From: Branchiostoma floridae | Taxonomy: Eukaryota > Chordata > Leptocardii > Amphioxiformes > Branchiostomatidae | Assembly: GCF_000003815.2 (NCBI RefSeq) | Contig: NC_049982.1 | Coordinates: 21,114,695-21,178,694, forward strand | Direction: 5' to 3' | Length of the DNA stretch: 64,000 nucleotides | Part shown: positions 12,301 to 21,754 of the stretch, piece after piece | How the letters are laid out: every line of letters begins with the position of its first letter | Position numbering within the stretch: the first letter of the stretch is position 1 | Translations under genes and position numbers: made by a program | The notes under the pieces: generated by a model | Told to the model about the DNA's origin: nothing | Database searches by the model: none | Seen by the model: the letters and a program-made list of their open reading frames with translations, nothing else

Positions 12301-15300
12301 ATATGTTCATAGTAGAGTCAACACTCAACAGTATGCAAGATAACACTGTTAACTTTGTGTTCTTGGCAAGTCAGATTTCATGGAAATTTTGAAGTCAAAG
12401 CATTACTGTAGGATGCACAGTACAGTTTCACAACATCAGTCAACTTTGCATTTTCCATTACATAACAATTAAGGTAACACCCATGGAACTGTTACTTACT
12501 GGGTTTTTAAACAATGCTACATTAGAAAAACATCATAAAATCATTTAGATTTAAAAGATGGAAGGAAAGTTTGAAAATATATATTTGTACCTTGTTACAA
12601 ACAGTTCCTGCAATCATATACTGTCTGAATTTGATTCAGGACTCAGGGTTGTAGCCATGCAGCACCCATCCTTCCATCTTTTGACGGAATTTTGTAGCTG
12701 GGGACAGAAAAAAATTTGCCCATTCTGTCATGGACAGAAATCGACATTGAAAAACTGTCTCCCTTTCACCAAAACAGATGCCTCTGAACAGCTTAGTCTA
12801 CAACTTTTACAAGCAAACTTTGCACATCAAAATGCAGGAGATAGTATTTCAGAGGGTCTAGTCTCTAGATTTCAAAATTTTCGGGGGGTGTGTGTCATGC
12901 ACCCGGACCCCTTAGGAACGTGGCATCTTCGGCGCTAGGTAGGATTTATAATTGAGGAGACGGAAAATGATTTCAGGCTGGCTACAACCCTGTCAGGACT
13001 TCTATTTTCATGTATACCTGTTCGTTAATTTTGACTTTAACTTAAGAATGCCAAGAAAGCAATTTAATTAGTGTCGACTAAGACACATTTGACCTGGAAA
13101 CTGTGAGGGACTCCAAACACCTTAGGTCACTTTGAATCTCCAGTGATCAGTTTCTAAAGTCCCAGACTTTACGATAACAGTCTCCTGCCTGTCATGTGAT
13201 TGAGCCCCTAGGATTAGTCATGTGATGTACTATCAGTGCTTAAATAGGTTTCAGCTCCATCCAATAGGCATAAGGACACTCCAAAGGTCAGAGTCATCCA
13301 GTGGGGATGGTGTAAATTACAGGTCACCTTCAACACCTTGAGAAGAAGATGATCCATCTCCAGAAGAAGTTGCCTGGTGTCTTGCCATGGCCTCCATCCT
13401 GGCCAGTGTATGTGACAGAACTTAGAAGTACAGACTGTCATGTTTTCAACTGAATTCTCAACGTTAAAAGCAAACACTCCCATTATCATATCTGATATAT
13501 CAATCTAAATAAATCTATTTTAAAAACAAATCCAACCATTTTGCTTTCATGTCATTTCAAGATATTACAAAGCGATAAGTGTGTTGTCTTTTTTTTCAAA
13601 ATTACCCCTTTGGTACTATTCCCCACTACCATTTCCTTCTGCCGTTAAACCAATTACAAACCAAGTATGAAATCTCTAAAAGATCGCTGTGAATTCTTTA
13701 TCAGGTCTTGCAATATTTCTGTACATGTATGTGTATGACTAGTAATACCATACAATTCTATCATCTTTGTATATTATACTCTTGTGTATACTCAATCAAC
13801 AAGATGCTGACTACAAAATGGTCCATGTGACAGGTGCCGTGTGACTTTCTCATATAACAACATTCTATCGTGCTGCTTGCGTGTCTATAAAGTCGTTATA
13901 TCACTATAAACGGGGAAGCGGGGTGGTATAATTTCGCTAACTGGATTTGTGCAGTGCCCAAGAGACTACTGAAAGCATTTCAAATTGAATGAAGACACAT
14001 TAAGTCTACATAAGTAGGCAAACTGAGGAAGAAACAGTTGCAAGGTAATGGAATAAAGAAAATTGTGTATCAATCATTGTTGGATAGGGAAGGGTAACAA
14101 TGTACAACAAGAAATTTGCAGTTGAAATGAAAATCAGTAGTTGACAGAAGCAATATTCTTCTAATTCTAAGCTGTTTTTTATAGTTACAATTGGAAATGG
14201 TACTATAGATTATGCAGTCTCAGTCATAAATTGCACACTATACATTATGTTTACATGTATTTGGCAGCTACCAATCAGATATGTAATGATACAGGTGAAT
14301 AATTACATTATTCATCAGAATAATTCTTTACAGATCTTAGAATTTGACATTTTAGCAAGCCATATTATACTTTATGTCATACCTGTGACGCGAAAACGTT
14401 CGATACGGGTGTTCCGGACCGGCTGATAACTTTCTGTATGGCCCGGGCTTATCACACGGGCTCCATTCGAATAAATCGAACTGTTTCGAGTGTGCCGAGT
14501 ACGGCGCCATCGAAAGTTCGAATACCTGATTCGGACATTGGAACATTACTGTTGCAACGCTTGTTTTTTCGAGGGCAACAAAATTTCTTCACTTCTGGCG
14601 CATTTGGCTCCCAAAGGGGTTCGGATCACCCTCCGGCCTTTTGCCGTCGGGCGATCCGACCCGCGGTCGGGCTGGTACCTCGGGTGATACGGAATACACC
14701 GTGTTGTATTTTATTTATGTCATGCCCACCTGAGAAAACCACTGTTTTGATGCAAAATGCGCCAGAAGTTGAACAAATTTGTTGCCCGTGTTGTATCTAC
14801 ATGTACTTTAAAACATACCGCCATTCATTGCATAAAATTTTTCACCACAAGTAGTAATATTATAATAATATTACGCTCAATGAAATCTGCCCAACCGAAA
14901 TTCTAATTACTCTCCAATTATGAACCATTAAACCTTTAAACAACAACTATTTCCCAAACATTCTTTAGTAAACTGTTAAGATTCACATAACTTTCCAACA
15001 TGGTCCCTATAGATTATAAAAAGAATTGACATTTCAAATACTTTATAACCAGAGATTGATATTATTACAAATTTATGAGCTGAGCGAGCAATACTATTAC
15101 CTGATGATGTCATGACCATGTAATTGTGTAATTGCGTTTGAACATGACCTAAAAAGGAGAGCACGTGGGGTGCCATCCTGTACCAGGGGAGTGTGCTAGC
15201 TGTGGTCAGGATGACTGCTGCACTACTAGATGTGTGAGTCACTCGCACACCCATCTTAACAGGAAGGAGGGTCTGAAGGGGTACGGTTACAAATGTACCT

Positions 15301-18300
15301 GGATCTAGTTTCAGCTAGCTCTCAAACAAGAATGACAGACAAATTGAATAGTGTATGTACAAGTATGTATTGGCAAAAATAATGCATGTCTTGGCAAAAA
15401 TAATGATTTTTTTTTTCTCCATTTTTAATGGTACAGTGAACAGGGAAACATTACAATGTCCAGTCTTGAGGACTGAACAATTTCCAGTATTTTGCATGTG
15501 ACTCAGGTGAGTAACAAGAGTGGGAAGTCAATCTTTTAGTTTTGGTCTAACAGCAAGGCTACTGACCACTGGTCTACATATGGCATCTGTCACATCCCTA
15601 ATCACAAGCCAATCTGACATAAAAGATCATAAAGATATTTTTTTCATAAAATTCAAGCATTTCTTTTATAAATAGATTGTAGAATATGTCTGTTTTTCCT
15701 GAGAAAAGTCAAGAATGGTTTAAGTTTTGAACAATGCTCTCTACAATCTGAGGTCCCTAGGGACCGTACGGCATTTAGCGAGGGGGGAGGGCCGGTCGCC
15801 AGGGGGGGGAGGGCCAAGCAAAAAAATATTTTGCCAGGGGGAGGGCCTAGCAATTTTTTTTTTACTTGGGGGGAGGGCCAAGCAAAAAAAAAATAGCTTG
15901 GTCTGCCAGCAAAATATGTCCCTTAAAATCCAAGAAACGGCGTTTCAGAGGGTCAAGATTTCAACATTTTTCTGGACCGCCACAGGGGATCGCCCAAGTT
16001 CGGCGCTCGGGATACAGTGAAAATGCGAAAGGGAGGGGGCGGGGCTTATGCATGACGCCCTCGAAAACCTTCTTCACGCACAGAAATGTTATTAAACTCT
16101 AGATTAGTCTGCCAGCAAAATTTACCCCTGTCTTATTGCCCTCAAAATGTAAGAAATGGCGTTTCAGAGCTCGAGGGTAAATATTTGCAAATTTCCCTGG
16201 ATCCCTTTTGACGTGACCGGCCTCGCGCCTTTGATGACCGACATCGTGATACTGTGTTTGGGGGGGATTTAATTTTGTATTTCTAAATTGAAATGCTATT
16301 AAAGTTAGCTTTGTTTTGTCAGCAAAATATCTCCTCAAACTGAAGGAAATAGCTTTTAAGAGGGTCAAGATTTCAAAATTCTCCCGGACCTACCTTGCGA
16401 TTCTTCGTGCCTTTGGCGCCGAACATGGTGTTCGGAACGTCGTTCTCAAAAACTTGAAACCCTCGTATTTTTTTTTTTCATAAAAATGTCATCTAACCAG
16501 CAAATTTTCCCATAAAAAAGCAATGCAGGAAATCGTGGCAAAAAAAGCGTGGCATTTCTAAAAGATCTCCTACAAGTCTGCGGTCTCACGCCCGCCGGCG
16601 GCTAGAGAGAGGCGACCGGTCTTACCCCGCCGTGGGAAAATCAGCGTCACGCGTCGGCGCCCCCCTCCCCACTACAGTTTTGGAAGTCGAATCGTGCTGT
16701 CGTTTTGGTTTTCATTTTTCCCCCCGATTTACCGTAAGTTATTACCACCACAGAACCAAGAAAAAGTCCAAAATATATGTAAATTGAAAATAGTTTCCGT
16801 CAAGCCGCTCAGGCCCGCGCCCGCGAGCTTGCAATACGTAAATTTAGGGAGCGGGGCGCGCGCCGCTTCGTGGCGCAAATCTACTAGAAATCCAGGTACA
16901 AATGCTTTTTAGGTGTTGCTTTGATATCAAAACAATGAAATATCTTCTATAAAGCAAATATTTATGCCTCTATGAAGCAGATATTTATCCCTCTATTTAG
17001 CAGATATTTTGAGCCATTCTGTTTTCCTTTCTTTACTAGGGGTGAGAGATCTGCTTCTCGATGAAAATCATGAAAAAGTATGACGCAAAGCACATTTCCA
17101 AATGCGGGAGCGCAGTGTTTTATTGGCGTCTTGAATATTTTTTTCAAAGTTGATAGGAGGGGGGAGGGCCAAGCAAAAATATTTTGTCTTGGGGGGAGGG
17201 CCTAGCAAAAAAAAATTTACCTGAGGGGAGGGCCATGCAAAATTTTTTTGACCCGACCCTCTGGCGACCGGCCCTCCCCCCTCACTAAACGCCGTACGGT
17301 CCCCTATAAAGGCTATAGCCCCCATTTTGAGCCTTGTACTGTTGTAGGAAGGGCAGGGACAGGCAAGGTTGCATGGAGCCAGCTTCTTCCTGTAAGGCCT
17401 GATCAGCTGACCACAACAAAGGCCAGTCATCACTCTCTCCATACTTATCACATCCCTTGGGATAGTAGTCTGGTACCCAGGCACAGCATGACAGGATATC
17501 ATGTTTGTGTAACTGTATGGACCACTCAGTAGCATACAACACCCTACCATAATGCCTGGGTGTGAGGACCAGTGAGTCTTTCATTTTTTATAATGCTAAG
17601 AGTTCAACAGGAAGGACGATAGTCACAAAACCAGCAAAGTAGACAGCACACACAACATGCAGCATATACAAGGTTGGCATACAACATCCCTGCTACTACA
17701 AGGCCTGAGTTTGAGGATATGGCCTTTACCCTAGATAAAAGGTCCCTACGGATGCCTCTCAAACCCAGGATGCAACATACAAAGGAAGCAGTGCACAAGG
17801 ACAAGCATCCCTTCAGATTAGCCTGTATCACAAGGCCTGGGTTTGAGGACAAGGCTTTCATCAGAGATAGGGATGCAAGTCCCTAAGGATGCAAGCCTCA
17901 GACCCAGCCACAGCCGGCAGGATATAGGCAAGTTAGGGGTACATCATTAGCCTGGTATCCAGCCGTATTACAGCTCCCGACTCTCTTCTGTCCTCTCCAC
18001 AAATGCACAGAGGACGGAAGAGACTCAGAAGCTATAATAAGGCTGGATACCAGGCTAGCACATCATCCCTTCATTCATCACTAATAATAATAATAAATCA
18101 TATTGCAAAACTAGTGGCAGGACCACGGTGCTGCAAACAGGATATCATATTTGATCCTTCTAGACCAAACTAGGCCACTGGATTGCCTAAAGCTTGATAA
18201 TAAAAAAAAGGGTAGATGCATCCTTAGAACCAAAAATTAAAACAGTACCCTCAAGTAGACCTGGGACTGAGGCTATCGCTGGTAGCATGCTGTAACTGAC

Positions 18301-19085
18301 ACTTCAAGACATCATGGTAAACGAATTAAGGTCATTAACAGATTGTGCCTAATATAGATAAGTGTGAAAGCATGATGGCACAATTATCATGTTTGTGTTG
18401 TTTATTTTCACGAGAAAACAAGCAGTCTAGCGCGGGTGCTTACAAAAAATCTAAACCAAGGACGTTTACGTTACAAAATCTGTGCGCTCAGGAACGTAAC
18501 GGTTACCATCTGGAATAAATAACCCTCCCTTGATGACTAAAAGAACATGCCTGCGAAAGCTTTTCCAATCTCTGGCTGGATTTCTTGCTTTGTCTACCAC
18601 CAGTACCGGGTTTGGAAAAATCTTACCTCTCGGTAGGAGTGTGGCTTGCCTTCAGCCGACACAGCGTGAAACGAACTCGTAATGTAAACAAACAAGGCTA
18701 CGTTTACTTTAAATTTCTACCATCTCTCTACAACAACTTGGACCGGAATTTTCCAGAGCAAGAGATACGTGCCTTCTGCGCTAACTAAACATGTCACACG
18801 GCCAGGCGGGAAAGACACTGATCTAACATAGCAGTAAAGGCGGCATGTACACCGTACATCTGTACTCACTCAAAACCCAGCCTGCGCCCCTCCCACCTTC
18901 AGAAAGAATCACACAAAAAGAAAACTTTCTAAACTTCCTGGTCGTTACACAAACACTGTCAGAAACTTAAGGAAGGCGTGCTTACCGAGTTGGTCACGAT
19001 CTGTAGCTTTTACAGTCCAAGAGACGGCTAGAATGAGCATAAAGCGGAGAGTTTTGTGTGAGAACAGGAACTTTTGGGCTGCCAT
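6368..19085 (-). CDS. Uncharacterised secreted or membrane protein (partial model, minus strand)
   Basis: Five minus-strand exons have compatible phases: 19085-18986 (starts ATG, phase 1 out), 15304-15101 (1 to 1), 12247-12105 (1 to 0), 8528-8471 (0 to 1) and 6493-6368 (1 to 1). Exon 1 gives a signal peptide (MAAQKFLFSHKTLRFMLILA) and the donor gtaagc. Exon 2 reads through 67 codons, including PVKMGVRVTHTSSSAAVILT. Exon 3 follows a good acceptor ('acttccttcttag') and includes GYIYDIELPRKGTEHADINS. The last two exons are short and weaker. Introns contain the transposons listed separately. I do not recognise the family. The chain rests on open frames, phases and splice consensus. Exons 1-3 are the best supported, and exons may be missing. 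Confidence 0.45.
6896..7427. mobile_element. TIR element with CCGTAGCCAGG ends and ~190-bp internal units
   Basis: The left end 'ccgtagccagg' is matched inverted by 'cctggctacg' at the right end. The flanks 'tacatgcc' and 'tgcatgct' agree at 6 of 8 positions, a possible decayed 8-bp target duplication of hAT type. Inside lie two plus-orientation units of the ~190-bp family (landmarks near 7020 and 7224). No transposase. Confidence 0.55.
7437..7870 (+). repeat. Degenerate minisatellite, period about 33 bp
   Basis: The core 'ggttgcagacaggtgcctgt' and variants such as 'ggttgcaaacaggtgactgt' recur about a dozen times, separated by 'gtccctacaaa'-like spacers. Units have diverged and some are truncated. 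The open frames across it are a by-product of the repetition. Confidence 0.7.
7871..9654. other. Mostly non-coding, with a small retroelement-like end
   Basis: The exon candidate 8471-8528 is described with the minus-strand gene. At 9165-9180 the palindrome 'caccgaaacgtcggtg' is followed by 'aaaactaataaaagagtctctg', a style seen at retroelement 3' ends. A short (TAC)n tract lies near 8170. Otherwise nothing recognised. Confidence 0.4.
9655..9905. repeat. Dispersed repeat shared with 39513-39690
   Basis: The block 'cacctcgaccacgttaatca' followed by 'gcctcattactcaacacatt' occurs as its reverse complement near 39535-39580, inside a TIR element. Here the ends are not clear, so this copy is called only as a fragment of the same family. 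Confidence 0.6.
9928..10635. repeat. CpG-rich dispersed repeat (copy 1), interrupted by a hAT MITE
   Basis: It begins around 'tcatacctgtgacgcgaaaa' and runs through 'gatacgggtgttccggaccg', 'ttcgaataaatcgaactgtt' and 'gatacggaatacaccgtgtt'. It is shared with 14363-14800. The MITE at 10273-10613 splits it after 'ccgtgtt', and the homologous sequence resumes beyond. Frames of 118 and 151 codons across it are not coding-like. Confidence 0.75.
10273..10613. mobile_element. hAT-like MITE, 341 bp
   Basis: TIRs are CAGGGCTCTAGCCAGC on the left and the inverse of CAGGGCTTTAGCCAGC on the right. The element is flanked by 'ccgtgttc' and 'ccgtgttg', an 8-bp target duplication with one mismatch. The sister repeat at 14363-14800 carries the uninterrupted 'accgtgttgtatt', which is the empty site. 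No transposase inside. Confidence 0.85.
10659..10902. other. Assembly gap (244 N)
   Basis: A run of N. Open frames that cross it are meaningless. Confidence 1.
10903..12104. other. Non-coding stretch, nothing recognised
   Basis: A/T-rich sequence without repeat landmarks or exon-like frames that I can support. Confidence 0.4.
12644..12992. mobile_element. hAT-like MITE, 349 bp, carrying a ~190-bp unit
   Basis: It begins CAGGGTTGTAGCC and ends with the inverse GGCTACAACCCTG. Perfect 8-bp target duplications TCAGGACT flank it at 12636-12643 and 12993-13000. Inside, in minus orientation, is one diverged unit of the ~190-bp family ('aaaatgcaggagatagtatt', then 'tcagagggtct'). The 126-codon frame starting at 12558 lies mostly within this element and is not a gene. 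Confidence 0.9.
13001..14362. other. Non-coding stretch
   Basis: A 91-codon minus frame at 13214-13489 lacks supporting splice sites or recognisable motifs. Nothing else supported. Confidence 0.35.
14363..14800. repeat. CpG-rich dispersed repeat (copy 2), with an inverted internal block
   Basis: It matches 9928-10272 from 'tcatacctgtgacgcgaaaa' to 'atacaccgtgttgtatt'. It holds extra sequence around 14590-14660 absent from copy 1. At 14726-14787 it carries the reverse complement of copy 1's 10136-10197 ('ttgttcaacttctggtgcat'). 'ttatgtcat' occurs at both sides of the core and could be a target duplication. Type unknown. Confidence 0.7.
15760..17303. mobile_element. 1.5-kb TIR DNA transposon, copy 1 (non-autonomous)
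   Basis: The element starts GGGACCGTACGG and ends CCGTACGGTCCC. The terminal inverted repeats match at 41 of about 43 positions (differences 'gcattt/gcgttt' and 'agcg/agtg'). CTA occurs on both sides (15757-15759, 17304-17306), a 3-bp target duplication. Subterminal 'ggggggagggcc' plus 'aagcaaaa' boxes are repeated in both orientations. The centre holds about three minus-orientation units of the ~190-bp family (landmarks near 15906, 16107, 16318). No transposase. A 3-bp YTA duplication and GGG-starting ends fit PIF/Harbinger-type elements, but this is inference. Almost identical to 59373-60903. Confidence 0.92.
17285..17584 (-). other. Unassigned 99-codon open frame running into a transposon end
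   Basis: A minus frame starting with ATG at 17584 encodes a Trp/Tyr-rich peptide (for example DYYPKGCDKYGESDDWPLLW). It ends at a TAG supplied by the TIR of the 15760-17303 element, giving the tail GPYGV. If the element is removed, with one CTA kept, the frame would end after DLRL instead. A stop just 5' of the ATG and a poor acceptor argue against an exon. It may be a relic of another repeat, and an overlapping frame is also long. Confidence 0.25.
17640..17890. repeat. Imperfect tandem duplication, ~140-150 bp
   Basis: 'acaaggcctgagtttgagga' and 'acaaggcctgggtttgagga' head two successive copies, each followed by 'ggtccctacggatgc' or 'aagtccctaaggatgc' and 'tcaaacccag' or 'tcagacccag'. No product inferred. 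Confidence 0.55.
17948..18057. mobile_element. 110-bp foldback MITE
   Basis: TAGCCTGGTATCCAGCC at the left is exactly inverted at the right (GGCTGGATACCAGGCTA). 'acatcat' lies immediately left (17941-17947) and 2 bp beyond the right end (18060-18066), possibly a target duplication. A similar mini-hairpin with 'ctggtatccat' occurs at 28890-28932. Confidence 0.8.
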
Positions 19086-21705
19086 CCTGCCTGATCGGCC
19101 GTTCTCTGTAATCTTCGGTCTTTGACATCCGGGAATTATTCATCAGTCAGCTGATCCCGGCGTGCCTCGCGGGAAGGACGCGCCAGATATGAAATTTCGT
19201 GGCCACGCTTTGCCTGGTCTCTACCGGATACTCTCAAAAAAGTACATTTGCTTGGGGCTTCAAAAAAAAGAAAGAGAGATTGGACAAATGAGATGAATGA
19301 TTTCTACATTTCTGGTCACCTAGCTAGGTTTAGTTTCCCTAGGATGGGTGTTTTTCGTTAATCTAGATGGCAACCTGGTATGATTCAGTAACTGGGTTTA
19401 CTTAATATCGTTTAATTACTTTTACCTGAGAATTTTTGCGAATTGATCTGAAGAGCTTTCAAGATGAGTGCAGTCTACCTCTAAACGTGAGTGACTGACA
19501 GATATTGCAACTCCTCTGTTATGATTTTTCTCGAAACACTACTTTAGTTTTATGGACTCTCGGAAGAAGCGTTTTTTCGCCGTCGAGGGTATAACACTCA
19601 AATGTATAACACTGAGTGTTAAGTTACTGAGTTTCCAGCAACATAAAATGATAAATCTGTTGTTCTTTTGTCTGTTGTTGTTATTTTGTTTCTGTGTTAG
19701 TTTTACAGAACGGCCTTGCAGATGAAATTCAGTTCAGTCAAGCTATCATTGTCGTGCAAGCCCATCCACCATAACCTGCAAGTACAAATGAGTTAATAAT
19801 GAGATCAATCAGAGAAGAAAAACATACATTGACCCCCGGTACAGTAGCGTCTGCCAAAATTGCCATTAGGAAACAAAAGTCTGTTTTCTGGGCAACCTGA
19901 AACTAACCCCTAGTTTAATGGCTTCTCGCACACGACATCCACAGGCCCGGGCCTGGACCGCGGCCAGGAGTGTGTCTCTCTCAGCCCCCGCCCCACTTTG
20001 TCAAACATGCCATCTGTTTTCATGCATGGTTAACGTCAGCTCGAGCCCAAGAGGACATTAATGTCGCTTCGGCAGGCAGAACAGCAAGAGAGACAACCAA
20101 GACGTAAGCTTTCACCAGTAGAGACACAATTCGCTAGTCCTGCTCAGTGACTGATGACTTATCACTCAGTGGTGCAAATATGAAATCTAACATCGCGACT
20201 ACCTTCACTTGTTGTGTTTATACTTTTATTGGAATGTCAGACTTCCACAGATTCACTGACAGATTTTGCTTTGTGAAACGGTATGACTTATTTATTGAAA
20301 TCATCAGTCCCATATTCTTCCGATTTAGTAGTCTCATTTCCATTTATAGTCGAGTCCTTGGCGCTTTCAAAATATGTTTCAAGTTTTGCAATATTCCACG
20401 ATATGTCACACTACTCATTGATATTTGTATCTAGGTATGAAAAGTGAACCAAACTCTGTCTTGTTCCAGATAATTTTGTCAGGGCCATGTGAGTCCATGC
20501 CCGGGGGCTTTGGCTATCGATGTAACCACGTTATACCTCACTTTGCACTTTGTCTCCACAAGGAATACACGTTAGCATGTATACAACCAACAAATGATTT
20601 GTGTTGAATTCTAAAAACTGAATTCAACATATCTTAGATTTACTGCTTTCATTTTGTTATTTATGTGTATTACGATTCATATTAAAACTGACTTACTTTA
20701 CTTTCACACATTGATATGCCAATTCCAGTAGTTATTTTCTATTCTTGTTGATAAGGTTGATCAGTGTTATTTGGAGGGGGGGGGGGGTAGTTATATTTAT
20801 GTATCTGCATTACTGGTTATTTAGATTTTGATTTTCAAACGTATCTATTTTTGTTCTGTTCTGTATTTGTCGGTACTTATGTGCTTTACTTAAAAATGAA
20901 TATAATGAAATTACTGATGAAAACATCTTAACAACACAATAATTTCGCCAATGAAAGGTAGATGACCGCCAAAATCCCTAGGTTGACCGACGGTTACCTC
21001 AAGTCGGACCCCAAGTCATCCCAGTTATCCGTAGTTCCGTGGTCAGTGACACACCGCCGGGACGTCATGGTCTTAGTGGAATACCAAAGAATTACGTGTC
21101 AGCATGCCTTGAGTTGAAAACTTGTCATTCAATCCAAGTGAGTCCTCGTGTGTTTATGTTTGTTTACTGAATGTTTTTCTTACTGACGTCATCTTGGGTC
21201 AAATCACCACCGCTCCCGCCCTTTCTCAGGTAAACCTACAGGTATGTAACTGAGTGTGCATTCTCCCCCACTCCCCCCCCCCCAAATAACAACTCTCTTA
21301 TGGAGGTAAATCATATATTTGTGAGTTTTTTGTCCGTACAAATGTTTCAAACAAATAATATATGTTCACAAGTTTAAACTTTTACTAGTTTTATTTTATC
21401 GTCACTAAGATTGTTAAGTTCCTTGGTCCAAGCTTACAACCATTTCTACCGACCCTGAATACCTTAACACTACCTCAGTTTCAGACGTGCTTCCCAAACA
21501 CGTACAACTCAACAAGAAGGGAATGCGGTGTCGTAATGTTATCGTAGCAAAACACGTCTTCTCCAATCAGAGCACAGTATCGTGTCACTGAGGACAACAC
21601 ATGGGTTGGCACAGAGGTCAACCTTTTGGTTCTTCGTTACTCCCACGTTTTTAGCTGAGTTGAACCCCGGAAGGCATTACGCTCTAGTAGTAGAAACTAG
21701 CCTAC
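19086..21705. other. Divergent intergenic region between the minus-strand gene and gene A
   Basis: No exon supported. It separates a leftward candidate start (19085) from the gene A start (21755), so it should hold two promoters. It contains a G-run near 20777 and a C-run near 21277. Frames at 20147 and 20425 have no coding support. Confidence 0.45.
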
Positions 21706-21715
21706 TATATATATA
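21706..21715 (+). promoter_or_regulatory. Candidate TATA box of gene A
   Basis: The string tatatatata lies 40-49 bp before the ATG at 21755, which would leave a 5' UTR of roughly 15-25 nt. Position and sequence fit; no other core element was identified. Confidence 0.4.
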
Positions 21716-21754
21716 GCCTGATTAACCACTTCGGCCTATAGTGCGGCGACAATC

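Noticed and set aside
12558-12938. 126-codon plus frame
   Set aside because: It is mostly inside the hAT-like MITE 12644-12992, which has exact target duplications.
15653-16368. Several frames within the 1.5-kb TIR element and the matching ones at 59357-60916
   Set aside because: They differ between the two copies by indels and encode G-run and low-complexity peptides; no transposase motifs.
18585-18788. 67-codon plus frame between the minus-strand start and intron repeats
   Set aside because: No splice sites, family motif or duplicate found.
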